Positions 22,919-34,287 of a stretch of DNA of 64,000 bases are shown here, piece after piece (position 1 is the stretch's first letter; each line of letters starts with the position of its first letter). The position numbers and the translations under genes were made by a program. Origin of the DNA: Sindora glabra (taxonomy: Eukaryota > Streptophyta > Magnoliopsida > Fabales > Fabaceae); assembly GCA_020226215.1 (NCBI GenBank), contig CM035230.1, positions 4,177,501 to 4,241,500 on the forward strand. The letters are read 5' to 3'. The notes below the pieces were generated by a model that ran no database searches, was not told where the DNA came from, and saw nothing but the letters and a program-made list of their open reading frames with translations.

Positions 22919-25900
22919 TCAGTCTGGAGCTGCCATTAGTGGTGGCCCGGCAGCATAATGCTTCAATCTCTGGCCATTAACTTTGAAATTATCAGTACTT
23001 TCACTCTAAATTTTAACGGCTCCAAACGGATACACCTTCCTCATAAGATATGGTCCAGTCCATCTTGTCTTGAGCTTCCCTAGAAAGAGCTTGAATCTTG
23101 AACTGAACAATAGCACCAAGTCTCCTTCATGAAATTCCCGTCTGAGAATACGCTTGTCGTGCCAAGCCTTTGTTCTTTCTTTATACATCTTGGCATTGTC
23201 GTAAGCTTCATTTCTCAGTTCTTTAAGCTCAAGAAGTTGGAGCTTCCTTTTCTCCCCAGCAGATTGCAAATCAAAGTTGAGCAACTTAATTGCCCAATAC
23301 GCTTTGTGTTCAATCTCCACTGGCAAATGACAGTGCTTCCCATAGATAAGCTAAAATGGTGCCATTCCAATGGGAGTTTTAAAAGCAGTTTTATAGGCCC
23401 ATAAGGCATCATCCAACTTAAGTGCCCAATTCTTCCTTAATCTAGATACAGTCTTCTCCAGTATGCTCTTAATTTCTCTGTTGGAAAGCTCAACTTGCCC
23501 ACTAGTTTGTGGGTGATATGGAGTAGAGATCTTATGGGTTACTCCATACCCTTTCAAGAGAGATTGGAATTGATGGGCAATGAAATGAGACCCTCCATCA
23601 CTGATGACAGCCCTGGGTATCCCAAACTTAGGAAACAACACCTTCTTGAAAAATTGAACCACAATTTTTGCATCACAAGTCCGAGTGGCAATTGCTTCCA
23701 CCCATTTGGAAACATAGTCAACCGCCACAAGTATATATCTGTTGCTGCAAGAAGGTGGGAATGGTCCCATGAAATCAATTCCCCAGACATCAAATATTTC
23801 AACTTCCAGAATGTTGTTCAGAGGCATCTCATGTCTTTTTGATATATTACCAACCCTTTGGCACTAGTCATAAGAAGTGACATAATGGTGAACATCCTTA
23901 AAAAGAGTCGGCCAATAAAAACCTGCCTGGGTAATCTTCGCAGCTGTTCTTGAAGCGCCAAAGTGTCCTCCATATGGAGAGGAGTGACAATGGAATAGAA
24001 TGCTGGCAATTTCTTCCTCAGGCACACACCTTCTAAACAGGCCATCTGCACATCTTCTATACAGGAGAGGTTCATCCCAAAAGTAATGTTTTACTTCTGC
24101 TAAGAACTTCTTTTTCTGTTGATATCTCGCATCCGAAGGTAAAACACCGCTCACAATGTAATTCACATAGTCTGCAAACCATGGGATGGCTGAAGAAGAG
24201 ACAGCCAATAGATAGTCATCAGGAAGGGAATCATTTATTGGCATCTCCTTATCTTCCTCATCTCCTAACTTTTGCTTCAATCTGGAAAGGTGATCAGCCA
24301 TAACATTTTTAGTACCCTTCTTATGTCGAATTTCCAGATTGAATTCTTGTAACAAAAGAATCCATCTTATTAGACGAGGTTTAGCTTCCTTCTTGCTTAA
24401 AAGGTACCGGATGGCTGTATGATCCGTGAAAACTATCACCTTGGAATCCACCAAATAGGATCGAAACTTGTCAACTGCATAAACTACCGCAAGAAGTTCC
24501 TTTTCGGTTATGGCATAGTTCAGTTGAGCTTCATCCAAAGTCTTGCTGGCATAGTATATTGCATGAACTTTCCTATCCTTCCTTTGGCCAAGCACCGCTC
24601 TTATTGCATAGTCGCTAGCATTGCACATCACCTTAAATGGTAGATTCCAATCCGGTGCTTGCATGATTGGGGCGAAAATCAATGCTTTCTTTAACCTGCA
24701 AAATGCATCCAAACAGTCTTGATTAAAATCAAAAGGAACATCTTTAGCTAGCAGGTTAGTTAAAGGTTTGGCAATTTTAAAGAAATCCTTAATGAAACGT
24801 CGGTAGAAACCGGCGTGTCTTAGAAAACTCCTCACTCCCATTACAGAAGTTGGGGGAGGCAATTTCTCTATGATGTCCACCTTGGCCTTGTCTACCTCAA
24901 TACCATGCTCAGATACTTGATGGCCAAGGACAATCCCTTCTCTTACCATAAAATGGCATTTCTCCCAATTGAGTACTAAATTTACCTCCTCACATCTCTG
25001 TAACACTTGAGATAAATTGGTCAAACAGTTATCAAAGGAAGTACCGTATACAGAAAAATCATCCATAAAAACTTCCATGATGTTTTCAATAAAATCAGAG
25101 AAGATAGCCATCATACAACGCTGAAATGTAGCAGGAGCATTACACAAACCAAAAGGCATTCTCCTATATGCATAAGTACCATAAGGACAAGTAAATGTGG
25201 TCTTTTCCTGATCATTTGGATGTATAGGAATTTGGAAGAAACTAGAATAACCATCCAAATAATAGAAATGTGAATGCTTAGCTAACCTTTCCAAAGTTTG
25301 ATCAATGAAGGGAAGAGGGAAATGGTCTTTTCAGGTTGCGTTGTTCAATTTCCTGTAATTTATACACATTCTCCAACCCGTAACAGTCCTAGTGGGAATT
25401 AGCTCATTGTTTTCATTTTTTACCACAGTTAACCCCCCTTTCTTAGGAACAACATGAACCGGACTAACCCACTGGCTATCTGAAATTGGGTAAATTACCC
25501 CAACATCTAGCAATTTCACTATTTCCTTTTTTAAAACTTCTTTCATATTGGGGTTCGACCTTCTTTGATGTTCGATGGAGGGCTTACTATTTTCCTCCAT
25601 CAATATCCTATGCATGCATATTGAAGGACTAATCCCTTTTAAATTAAAAATTGTGTACCCCAAAGCTTTCCTATGAGTTATAAGCTGCCTAAGTAATTTT
25701 TCTATTTCAAGAGCAGTTAGATTTGCATTAACTATCACAGGATAAGTGGAGTGGGGTCCTAGAAACTCATACCTGAGGGTAGATGGGAGAGGTTTCAATT
25801 CTACCTTAGGTGGTGTGTCTTCCTCAGTGGTGGTATTGTTGGACTCCACTTCCAATGATTCAATTGCTGCTTCAGGGAGGGGAAGTGGTGGGCTTGCTTC

Positions 25901-26848
25901 CAAAAACTCTGCATATGCAGCAGTTTCGTGATTTTCAATCACTCCATTTGTGACTAGACATGCTTCAAGTGGATCTTGGAGACACCCCTTTAAAAGGGTT
26001 TCTTTCACAGCTTTGTCTAGCACATCTACCCTGCAAATTGAATCTTCACAAATAGGTAATTTAATTGATTCATTCAAATTAAATTCAACTTTTTCATCCC
26101 CAACAGATAATGAAAGTCTTCCATTTTTTACATCAATTAAAGCACCCGCAGTGGCTAAAAAGGGTCTACCCAAAATGATAGGGATTTGTGAATCCTCTTC
26201 CATTTCAAGCACAACAAAATCAACAGGAATAAAGAACTTACCAACCTTGATAGGTATATCCTCAAGAATACCTACTAGATATTTCACTGAACAGTCGGCT
26301 AGTTGAAGAAAAACTGTGGTGGGCTTCATCTCTTCTATATTCAGCCTCTTTGTAACTGACAATGGCATGAGGCTCACACTTGCTCCCAAATCACACAATG
26401 CTCGGTCAATTGGAACATTTCCAATCATACAAGGAATAGAGAAGCCGCCTGGGTCCTTTAGCTTAGGAGGTAGTTTGTTCTGGATGATGGCACTACACTC
26501 CTCCGTTAGGGCTACAGTTTCATGCTCCTCTAGCTTCCTTTTGTTTGAGAGAATGTCCTTCAAGAATTTTGCATATGACGGCATTTTTGAAAGAGCATCA
26601 GTGAAGGGGATATTGATGTACAACTTCTTCAAAACTTCCAAGAACTTTCCAAACTACTTATCAAGTTTAGCCTTTGCTAATCTTTAAGGATAAGGGATAA
26701 GTGGTTTGTATGGTTCCGGAGGGACATATTTTGACTTTTCAGGTAATTCCCCTTCTTTCACTTCAGCATCATTAGAAATTGAGGCCTTTTTGCCTTCTTT
26801 CTGCACTTCCCCCACACTTATCTCTTCTTCACTTTCTTGAGTGGCATT
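22919..26848 (-). pseudogene. Pol (protease-RT-RNase H-integrase) of Athila-like element
   Basis: One frame on the minus strand from the solo-LTR junction to TGA at 22919-22921, with no frameshift but nonsense codons at about 26684, 26654, 25331, 23864, 23351 and 23006. Protease: ALCDLGASVSLMPLSV near 26400 (D-L-G-A active site) and IILGRPFLATAGA. RT: VHVVPKKGG, then MPFGLCNAPATFQRCM and FMDDFSVYG with the catalytic DD. RNase H: the usual CDASDYA reads CNASDYA, losing a catalytic Asp. Integrase: H..H and C..C finger (23870-24000), then the D-D-E core (GIDFMGPF, VISDGGSHF, SGQVELSNRE). The C-terminus has GPYLMRKVYPFGAV, a GPY/F-like module, and ends NGQRLKHYAAGPPLMAAPD. Most stops replace expected Gln or Arg codons. 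Confidence 0.9.
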
Positions 26849-28298
26849 TGCTGGAAATCGTGCATCATACATGCACAGCGGAATAAAATTTTTGCATGAT
26901 TTCCACTAAGGATCCATGCGAATTTAGAACGCCATAGATTAGGGATTAGGGTTTATACCTTTCGACTAAAATCTTCTGTCCGCTACACAGCAAATTCGAT
27001 CTGCTCTCCAAATCACAAACCGAAATAGAAACTCGAAGATCAGATCACCAGTACAGCGTTTATGTGGCTGCACCTTTGTGGTATCCACACGAACCCGTGA
27101 ATCACCGATGAATGTCCACTACACACATCGGTTGGAATTGATCTCCTTACACCTCGTAGTGCTAGCTACGCCTCTTCAGGGGTTTTTAGTCAAGGAATGG
27201 TGCTAGGGTTTTCTATGCCTTTTTGGGGTGCGTGAATAATGATAGTAATCCTATTATTACCCAATAAGCCTATTTAAATAGGTGCATAGAAAAACCTAAC
27301 CTATTTGGACTTTATTCCATGTATAATTATAGGCTTACTATTGGGCCTTATAATTATAACATGAATTCTCAAATTTTAAGCCCAAACAATTTTGTCCATT
27401 AATTCCAAATTCACTAGGCTCTAAGTGTGCGACCCTACAGGCTCTCATTACGTTGGCAATGACCATTAATCATATTAATGATCATAAACAATGATTGGTG
27501 TCTAGCAACACATCATTGTTACCCAAGTAATGAGAAAGTCGGTGATTTGACTAAACCTTTACACGTGATCATCACTTATGTCCTTTTATCCTATACATCT
27601 AGATTGAGCACGAAACATGGACCATGTCATTCCCGTATAGCCCAATCTTAAGGTTTCTTGATTCCTAAGTAAGCTGACTGAAACAAATGTAATCGACATC
27701 TCATGTCAATTCATCTGAGCATGGCCATGCATTTTCTCAGCTTTACTTAATCAAGGGGCCCATAGATGTTACTTCTGTTATATAGGAGGGACAAATCCCA
27801 TCTTGATCACACAAACCCCTCCGCATGATATGTGACATATCCAATATCTACCCTTACATTCACTTAACCATTAGTGACATAGAATAGTATCAAAATATGA
27901 AACTCACATGTAGGGAACTTTGGTGATCTCAAGTCAAAGGACCATATTAATAATGATCACTAAGAACCACTTATGACACTCATATAACGATCCATGTAGT
28001 GTTCTTAATATGGGTCGGTCCAGTATACAAGTTCTCTAACTTGTACTCATGTGTAAACTTAATATCCCATATAAGTCTTCACACATGCTAGTCTTAACAT
28101 ATCAAAGCAACCTAATCCACAATGATATACGACTAGGGACATTTAAGAATACAATTATTCTAAGGTTATTATCATAATTGAATATATTACGCAGACAATA
28201 TATATAATTATAATAATTGGAATTGCCATTAAAATAACATGATTCAACATTACAATCACCAATATAATTGGTTTTAGGGCATATACACTAACAGCATT
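26844..28298 (-). mobile_element. Solo LTR, family 1, copy 2, nested in Athila-like gag-pol
   Basis: 1445 bp (26849-28293) in reverse orientation, flanked by GCATT at 26844-26848 and 28294-28298. It is the inverted counterpart of 9519-10962. Excising it with one target repeat rejoins the host element text LLKDPNATQESEEE across the site, proving a clean insertion into a conserved region between gag and protease. It is therefore younger than the host element. Confidence 0.95.
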
Positions 28299-28330
28299 TG
28301 GATCCTTCAATAGCCTTCCACTTCTAAGAG

Positions 28331-29848
28331 TTATTGCCTTACAATGCTCCTAGGATTTGATTCAAGTTGGGCAGGGAGTTGACCAAAAGCTCTAGAAGAA
28401 GATGCAGAAGCTTGTTGAGCTATTTGAGTTTCCAACATCTTTCCATGTATGGCCAATGAATCAACCTTGGAGGATAGTTGCCTAATGGAATCCTCCATGG
28501 CTCTACCATGCTGTCTAAACTCTTCATTAGTTTTCTCTTGGGAAATGAGGAATTTCTCCAAGAGGCCTTCTAATTTAGCAGTGGAAGAGGTTTGAGCTAG
28601 TGGGTTGTATGGTCTTTGGTTTTGAAAACCGGGTGGTGGTGGTCTATTGGGAGTGGTTTGAGTGTTGTATGGCTGGGTGGGCTTGTAGGAAAAATTTGGG
28701 TGGTTCCTCCATGATGGATTGTAGGTATTTCCAAATGGTTCATTTGCATTTTTCTGTCCAAACCCACTGTTATGCACATAGTTCACTTGTTTAGTGAAAT
28801 CTTGCCCCAATGTACACTCAGTTGCCATATGACCTGTAATACCACAAATCTCACAAGGAAGGTCAGTAGCACCTGTTGTATTTATATTGTTAACTTGAAA
28901 TTTATCAAATTTAGCCATAAGTGCATCTACTTTGCTACCTAGACTTCCTAGTGCATCTACTTTAACTGACAAATGGTTAAAAGCATCCAATTCATACTTA
29001 CCTGGAGCTTTCCTTGAAGATCCCCTCTCATTTGACCATTGGTAATGGTTCAAAGCCATATCTTCAATTAACTCATATGCTTCATCTAATCTTTTATTCA
29101 TTAAAGCACCTCCAGCAACAGCATCCACAGTAAGCTTAGTATTGTAGTTCAGACCATTGTAGAAAGTATGAAAAACTAGCCATTTCTCTAGCCCATGATG
29201 TGGACATAGCCTCAACAGTTCCTTGTATCTATCCCAAGCATCAAATAAAGATTCCCCTTCTCTCTGAGAAAATGTGGTGATTTCATTCCTCAATTGGGCA
29301 GTCTTGCTTGGAGGAAAATATCTTGATAGAAAAGACCTCAGTAGCTCTTCCCATGTTGTGATAGATCTTGCTGGTAAAGAATGTAGCCAAGCTCTTGCTC
29401 TATCCCTCAAGGAGAATGGGAAGAGTCTAAGCTTGATAGCATCCGCTGCTACACCATTGATCTTGATTGTATCACAGTACTCCAAGAAAATCTGAATATG
29501 GAGATTGGGATCCTCCATTGGTAGTCCACCAAACTAGTTTTGCTGCACCATAGACAAAAGAGCTGGCTTCAATTCAAAGTTATTAGCCTCAACAGCAGGC
29601 CTTCTTATACTGGATTGAAGACTAGTGGCGTCGGGTGCTACAAATTCTCTAAGTGATTTGTTGTCCATGTCTTCAATTACTGGTTCAAGGTCAATTGTTT
29701 CTTGGATATGTACTGATTTTTGCTCTCTCCTTCTCCTAAGCAGAGTTCTTTCAATCTCCGGGTCTAAGTCAAGAATTCCTTCAAGACTTCTCCTTCGCAT
29801 ATACAAGATTTTTCTGCAAAATGAATAGGTAATACTCGAACAGAACAA
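28331..29848 (-). pseudogene. Gag of Athila-like element
   Basis: The frame runs from about 29848 (or the internal MRRRSLEGI near 29800) to 28331, with a single TAG at 29534-29536, where relatives read Gln in MVQQNQFGG. Core: DPNLHIQIFLEYCDTIKING, LRLFPFSLRDRARAWLHSLP, FLSRYFPPSKTAQLRNEI, FHTFYNGL. Zinc knuckle CEICGITGHMATEC (C-X2-C-X4-H-X4-C) at about 28810-28850. After residue QLESNPRSIVRQ a one-base shift is needed to enter AITLRSGRLLKD, the usual link to protease. Gag would package element RNA. Apart from these two lesions it is well preserved. Confidence 0.9.
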
Positions 29849-29972
29849 AGTAAGAAAGAAATACTATATATAAAAATAAGAAAATCAGAACAAGATGAAT
29901 TAAGAACTAAAAGAAAATGAATTGCTTAGTCTAATTCACTCAAAACTTCCTGTTAATATCAACTGGTTGCAA

Positions 29973-29990
29973 TCCCCGGCAACGGCACCA
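29973..29990 (-). other. Primer binding site, tRNA-Asp
   Basis: Plus-strand TCCCCGGCAACGGCACCA equals the 3' end of plant tRNA-Asp with one change, so the element strand carries its complement. It lies 6 nt inside the right LTR, which is therefore the 5' LTR. Confidence 0.9.
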
Positions 29991-29996
29991 AAAACT

Positions 29997-31360
29997 TGAC
30001 CGTGATCCTGCAAGTGCACGGGTTAAGTCGAGTTATAGTATAAAAGATATCGTCTCCACAGGGATTGAACGTTGAATACTAACTGAATTTCAAGGAGAAT
30101 TATCTAGGCGTATCGGTTGATATTTTGAATTAAAGGTAAAATATAAAACAGAGCTTAGTTAACAAAAAGGTTTAATTCAAATGAAATGAAAACGTACTCA
30201 GCTTAAGGTTCCCTTGTACATTTCATTATGGAATGAATATAATCCTCTAACTTGGTTTACTGTTAATTTAGATTGTTGGATTACCAAAAATAAGCTATAC
30301 CTCATTGCAAGGCTACTAGCTACTAACCAAAAGATTAAGTGCCCAGAATTTCTTTAGTAATCACTCATATAGGTTGTATTAACATTGCTTTAGAATCCAT
30401 TTTCAGACATTTCATCCTGTGCAAAAGAATCCAATTAGCTTAATTCCTAAGTCTAATTTATATTCTCAATGATCATGCAAGGTCCGATTAATTAATTGGT
30501 CATTTCAACCTAGAATCAATTAATCCATAACACAAATCCAATATTCCGGAAGTACTGGTTTGTTCAAGTACAAAACAACATAATCAAATCATAAATCAAC
30601 AGTAAATCAAGCTAGATTATATAAAATTCAATTCCATAAATCCATGAACAAGTTCACCCAAGCTGAACACAAAGGTTTAGTGTGAAGACATTACAAAACT
30701 AGAAGAAAATCAGAAAACAGAGAGGGAATTCAAACAATTCATGAAGCTCTACAAATTTCTTGCTTGAATCTCCAATCCTTTGCTTGAATCCACGTTAGAA
30801 GGTGCCTTTGGTGAGTTTGGGTCTCTCCTAGGGTTTCTCTCAGCAGCTCCTCTTTTAATTTTTGGTTTCTCCTCCTTTCTTTTCAAAATTTTGCACAAAA
30901 CTTATATAGGTGATGTACACGGGGTATGACACGGCCCATGTTGTACCCCGTGTTCTTCAACGAGGGCTGGTCAGCATGTTACACGGGGTGTGACACTCCC
31001 CGTGTTTACCTCAGAAGTGAAGGGCAGTATGATACATGGGGTATGACACATTCCGTGTTTACCCCCGTGTTCTTCTTTGAGGAGCTCAGTGAAGCCTCAA
31101 AGCAGTCCAGAAGGATACACGGCCTTCCACACGAGGTTCCCATACCCCGTGTTCTTTGTCAAGTGAGCAAATTTGCTTCGATTCTCCACTATTTGCATGG
31201 TTTTGCTTCCGTATCCTTTTCTAATGCTCAAATGTGTCCTTTCAAATCTTGAAAATAAAATATCGAGCATCTAAGTATCCTTTTTCAATCAATTTGCACA
31301 AGACACTAAGTAAATAAGTGATGAAACACATAGAATTTAAGTGCAATTGTGCATTTATCA
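29997..31360 (-). repeat. 5' LTR of Athila-like element
   Basis: 1364 bp, collinear with 17054-18417 without net length change. It begins TGACCGTGATCC and ends GCATTTATCA on the plus strand. Hairpin modules at 30915-31160. The open frame across this block is a by-product of the repeats. Confidence 0.93.
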
Positions 31361-31482
31361 CTTAGCAACAAAAATAAAGATATGCAAGTGAAGATATGTA
31401 GTAATAAATGTATATAGATAAAAATTTTAACCTTAAAGAAATTATGAAATATGACCAAATAAATTTAATTTAAGCTACTATT

Positions 31483-31546
31483 GGCTTTGTGATCCTGTTA
31501 ACTATATCACTATAGGCTTTGTGATCCTGTTAACTATATCACTATA
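31483..31546. repeat. Perfect 32-bp tandem duplication
   Basis: GGCTTTGTGATCCTGTTAAC followed by TATATCACTATA occurs twice head to tail without change. It lies in otherwise featureless AT-rich DNA (31366-31727) between two retroelements. Confidence 0.9.
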
Positions 31547-31727
31547 GTTTTCATGTGATATTGTGTCAGAAACCAAGTTCTATAAACTCACTTAATCAAT
31601 AAATATAGTATAATCCTAGTGCTACGCAATTGGAAAGATAATCAATTAATATAGGATAATTTCAATACTACTCGATTGGAAGTACCTTGTGACTTTTCTT
31701 TATCAAGATATTTTACTTCTTTCTTTG

Positions 31728-34287
31728 TTGGCTGTAACATCCCAAATTTTCAATTCTATTATTTGAATCTTTAAATTCTGAGGCTGTAGAAACGAAGAGC
31801 ATGATTGGATTAGCTTGGTGGGTGAATTTTAAGTTGAAAGGGATTAAGTGTAAGGGTAAATGAAATTTTGAAGGAAAAAGGATAGTAAGGAAAAGAATTT
31901 ATTTCCATAAGCAGTATAAATGATCAGAGGAGGTTAGAAAACCCTAAAAAGGGGAGTTATCTAAGTCTGACAGTGTAAGGAATTTTAAACAGACAGAAAC
32001 CTTATGGACTAAATTGCAAAAGTGCAGAATCGGGTGTGGTTAAAGTGAAATAATTAAGGGTTTGGGATCTAATATGAATAACCAAGAGTTTTGGGGTGCA
32101 ATATATGATTTTTATTAGTGTGACCAATGGATTTATGACAAGTGTCATTGTTAGAAAAATATTAGCAAGAATAGCCTTACTTTTGGTGAAAAAGGACTAA
32201 AATACCCTTGAGAATTATCAAAATGGCAAGAATGCCCCTAAAGCTTCATGAAGACTCTCCTCTCTTCTCCACTTTTCAAAAAGCTGCAGAAAATCTCCAT
32301 GAAAGAAGCTTGAGACGTGCAGGAGAGAGAGAGAAAGAGAGAGAAAGTTTCTTTTGAGTTTTTCACCCAAAAATAGTGAGATCTAAGCTTAGTGGTAGAA
32401 GGGAAAGTTACTCCTCTCATCAAGCTCTATCTATTGGTGTGCTTAGAGTGAAGAAAAGCTCAAGTTTGATTAAGTTTGGAGAGCTCCAAGTGAAGATTTT
32501 CAAGTTGTTGCAAGAGGTAAATTTGTTCTCCTCTAAGAGCTCTTTAATGTACTCTTCTTAGTTTCTTGAAATCTTGAGGTTGGTGTGGTTAGGGATGATT
32601 GAACATGGAGTTTAGGATGATTTGAATATGTTTAATGGTGTTTTAGATGTTGTTATGATGATTTATAGCTTTGGTTTGGTGTAAAAATAGCAAGAAACAT
32701 GATGTACACATTTGGGTTTTAAAGGCATAATGGTGCATGTGTAGTGTTGGCATGATATGTTTAGAACTTGGCTAAATTGATGAAGTTAAATTGGTTTCTA
32801 TGAATTTATGAAGCTTATGGAAGATGAAACTTTGAGTTGTGAAGGTGTTGGTGTGCATTTTTCCCTTTTGAGAAGCTAAAACTATAGATATGAAAAAGAA
32901 GGAAGGAAGGAGTTATAGCTGTTTAATGTGTTTTCGGAGGATCAGTGAAGTACACGGGGTAGAACACGGCCCGTGTTGTACCCCGTGTTCTTCGTCGAAG
33001 CTGATCAGAGTGCTACATGGGGTGCAACACTCCCCGTGTTTACCTCAGGACTGAAGGGCAGTAAGGTACACGGGGTAGAACACGACCCGTGTTCACCCCC
33101 GTGTTCTTTGTCGAATAGCCCTAAAGTGAACCAGTAAGGAACACGGCCCTGAACACGGGGTAGGGGACCCCCGTGTTCTTTGTTAAGTGAACTTTTTGGC
33201 TTGGTTTCTTCATGTTTTGCATGGTTTTACCTTTGGATCCTTTTCTAATGTTCATATGTGTCATTTCAAGGCTTGAAAGTAAAGTATAGAGCATCTAAGT
33301 ATGTATTTAATTAAGTGGGGAAAGTAAAGAATACATGAGGTTTAGGGAAAGTGATAATGTTCTAATATAAGCTATGATGTGTATTTGTATAGACTAAAGA
33401 GTGACAACTTGCAAAGGCAAGAGGAAGTGTAAAGGAGTTTTTGGTGAGAGCAAAGGGAACATCACATTGGAAGCTTGTAAAGGTAGCTAGCTTTATCCTT
33501 AAGCTCTGTTTTCTATTTACATGATTTGCAGTATACTTTGCCATTGTATGGAATGTGTATGAGATTGTTATGGAATGTGTATGAGATTGTTTGTGCACAA
33601 CCCGGGAAGACAGTGTGATACTGTGTTTGGCCTATGGCTCGGGATCCTCAGGGATAATAGTGCATTTGTTGTGTGTGGTACCTATGGCCAGGGACCTCGG
33701 GAAGACAGTGTGATACTGTGTTAGGCCTTTTTAGCTCGGGAACCCCGGGAAGATAGCGTGATACTATATATGAGGCCTAGGTACAATTATTTGTGATGAC
33801 CATCTAGATATTGATGTGAGTCCTTGAAAGGGATTGTTGATTGTTATGTGTGATGTACATTTCTTACAATGGTAATGAATGAGGTGACATATGATTGATT
33901 GATTTCGAAATGTACGTTTTATTTGCTTAAGGATCTGGAATGGCTTGATATGTTTTTATGGTAATAGCTAGCTACTGGGAAACTTTGTTTCTTATGTTTT
34001 TCTGTATTATGACTAACCATTCCAGGTGATACTTCCAAAGGCTCTCATGATAAAGGGCAATGATGTCCGAAGTTGTAAATAATTATATAGTTTGTGACAT
34101 TGTATATGATGGATGTATCTTTTGTAAATTGAACTCTTTTTGTATAGTTATATGACTTTTGCTCATGTGTATAAAGTACAAAAATTTGAGATATTCCGTA
34201 TTAGCTTGAGGTAGATGGCGAATGAGTACGTATAATCATCTAGTAAATAAGGAATAAGACGTTGATAAGTAAGGGTGTTACATTGGC
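31728..34287 (+). mobile_element. Solo LTR, family 2, copy 1 (2.55 kb)
   Basis: From TGTAACATCCCAAATTTTC (31733) to AAGGGTGTTACA (34282), flanked by perfect TTGGC repeats (31728-31732, 34283-34287). The terminal pair TGTAACA/TGTTACA and the length suit Del/Tekay-type chromovirus LTRs (inference). Internal marks: a likely TATA region near 31915, a GA-rich tract (32320-32350), the hairpin-module block (32950-33190), a 22-bp tandem duplication (33545-33588) and CGGGAAGACAGTGTGATACT subrepeats (33600-33790). No gag or pol is present. Confidence 0.92.

Larger units (their letters stand above)
17054..31360 (-). mobile_element. Athila-like Ty3/gypsy retrotransposon, nearly complete
   Basis: Two LTRs of exactly 1364 bp (17054-18417 and 29997-31360) flank, in element order on the minus strand, a tRNA-Asp primer site, gag, protease-RT-RNase H-integrase, a hairpin-rich spacer, a 397-codon ORF, a long 3' untranslated part and a polypurine tract. 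Flanks CTTGG (17049-17053) and CTTAG (31361-31365) are a 5-bp target duplication with one change. By eye I count about 40 LTR differences (near 3%), so it is moderately young. Gag and pol carry several point nonsense codons, one frameshift and a nested solo LTR (26849-28293), so it is not autonomous today. Confidence 0.93.

Noticed and set aside
29973..29990. tRNA-Asp gene end
   Set aside because: Only the last 18 bases of a tRNA are present, exactly where a primer site belongs; no cloverleaf can be built around it.
30926..31252. 108-codon frame across the LTR
   Set aside because: It is a translation of the hairpin modules; the sister LTR does not preserve it.
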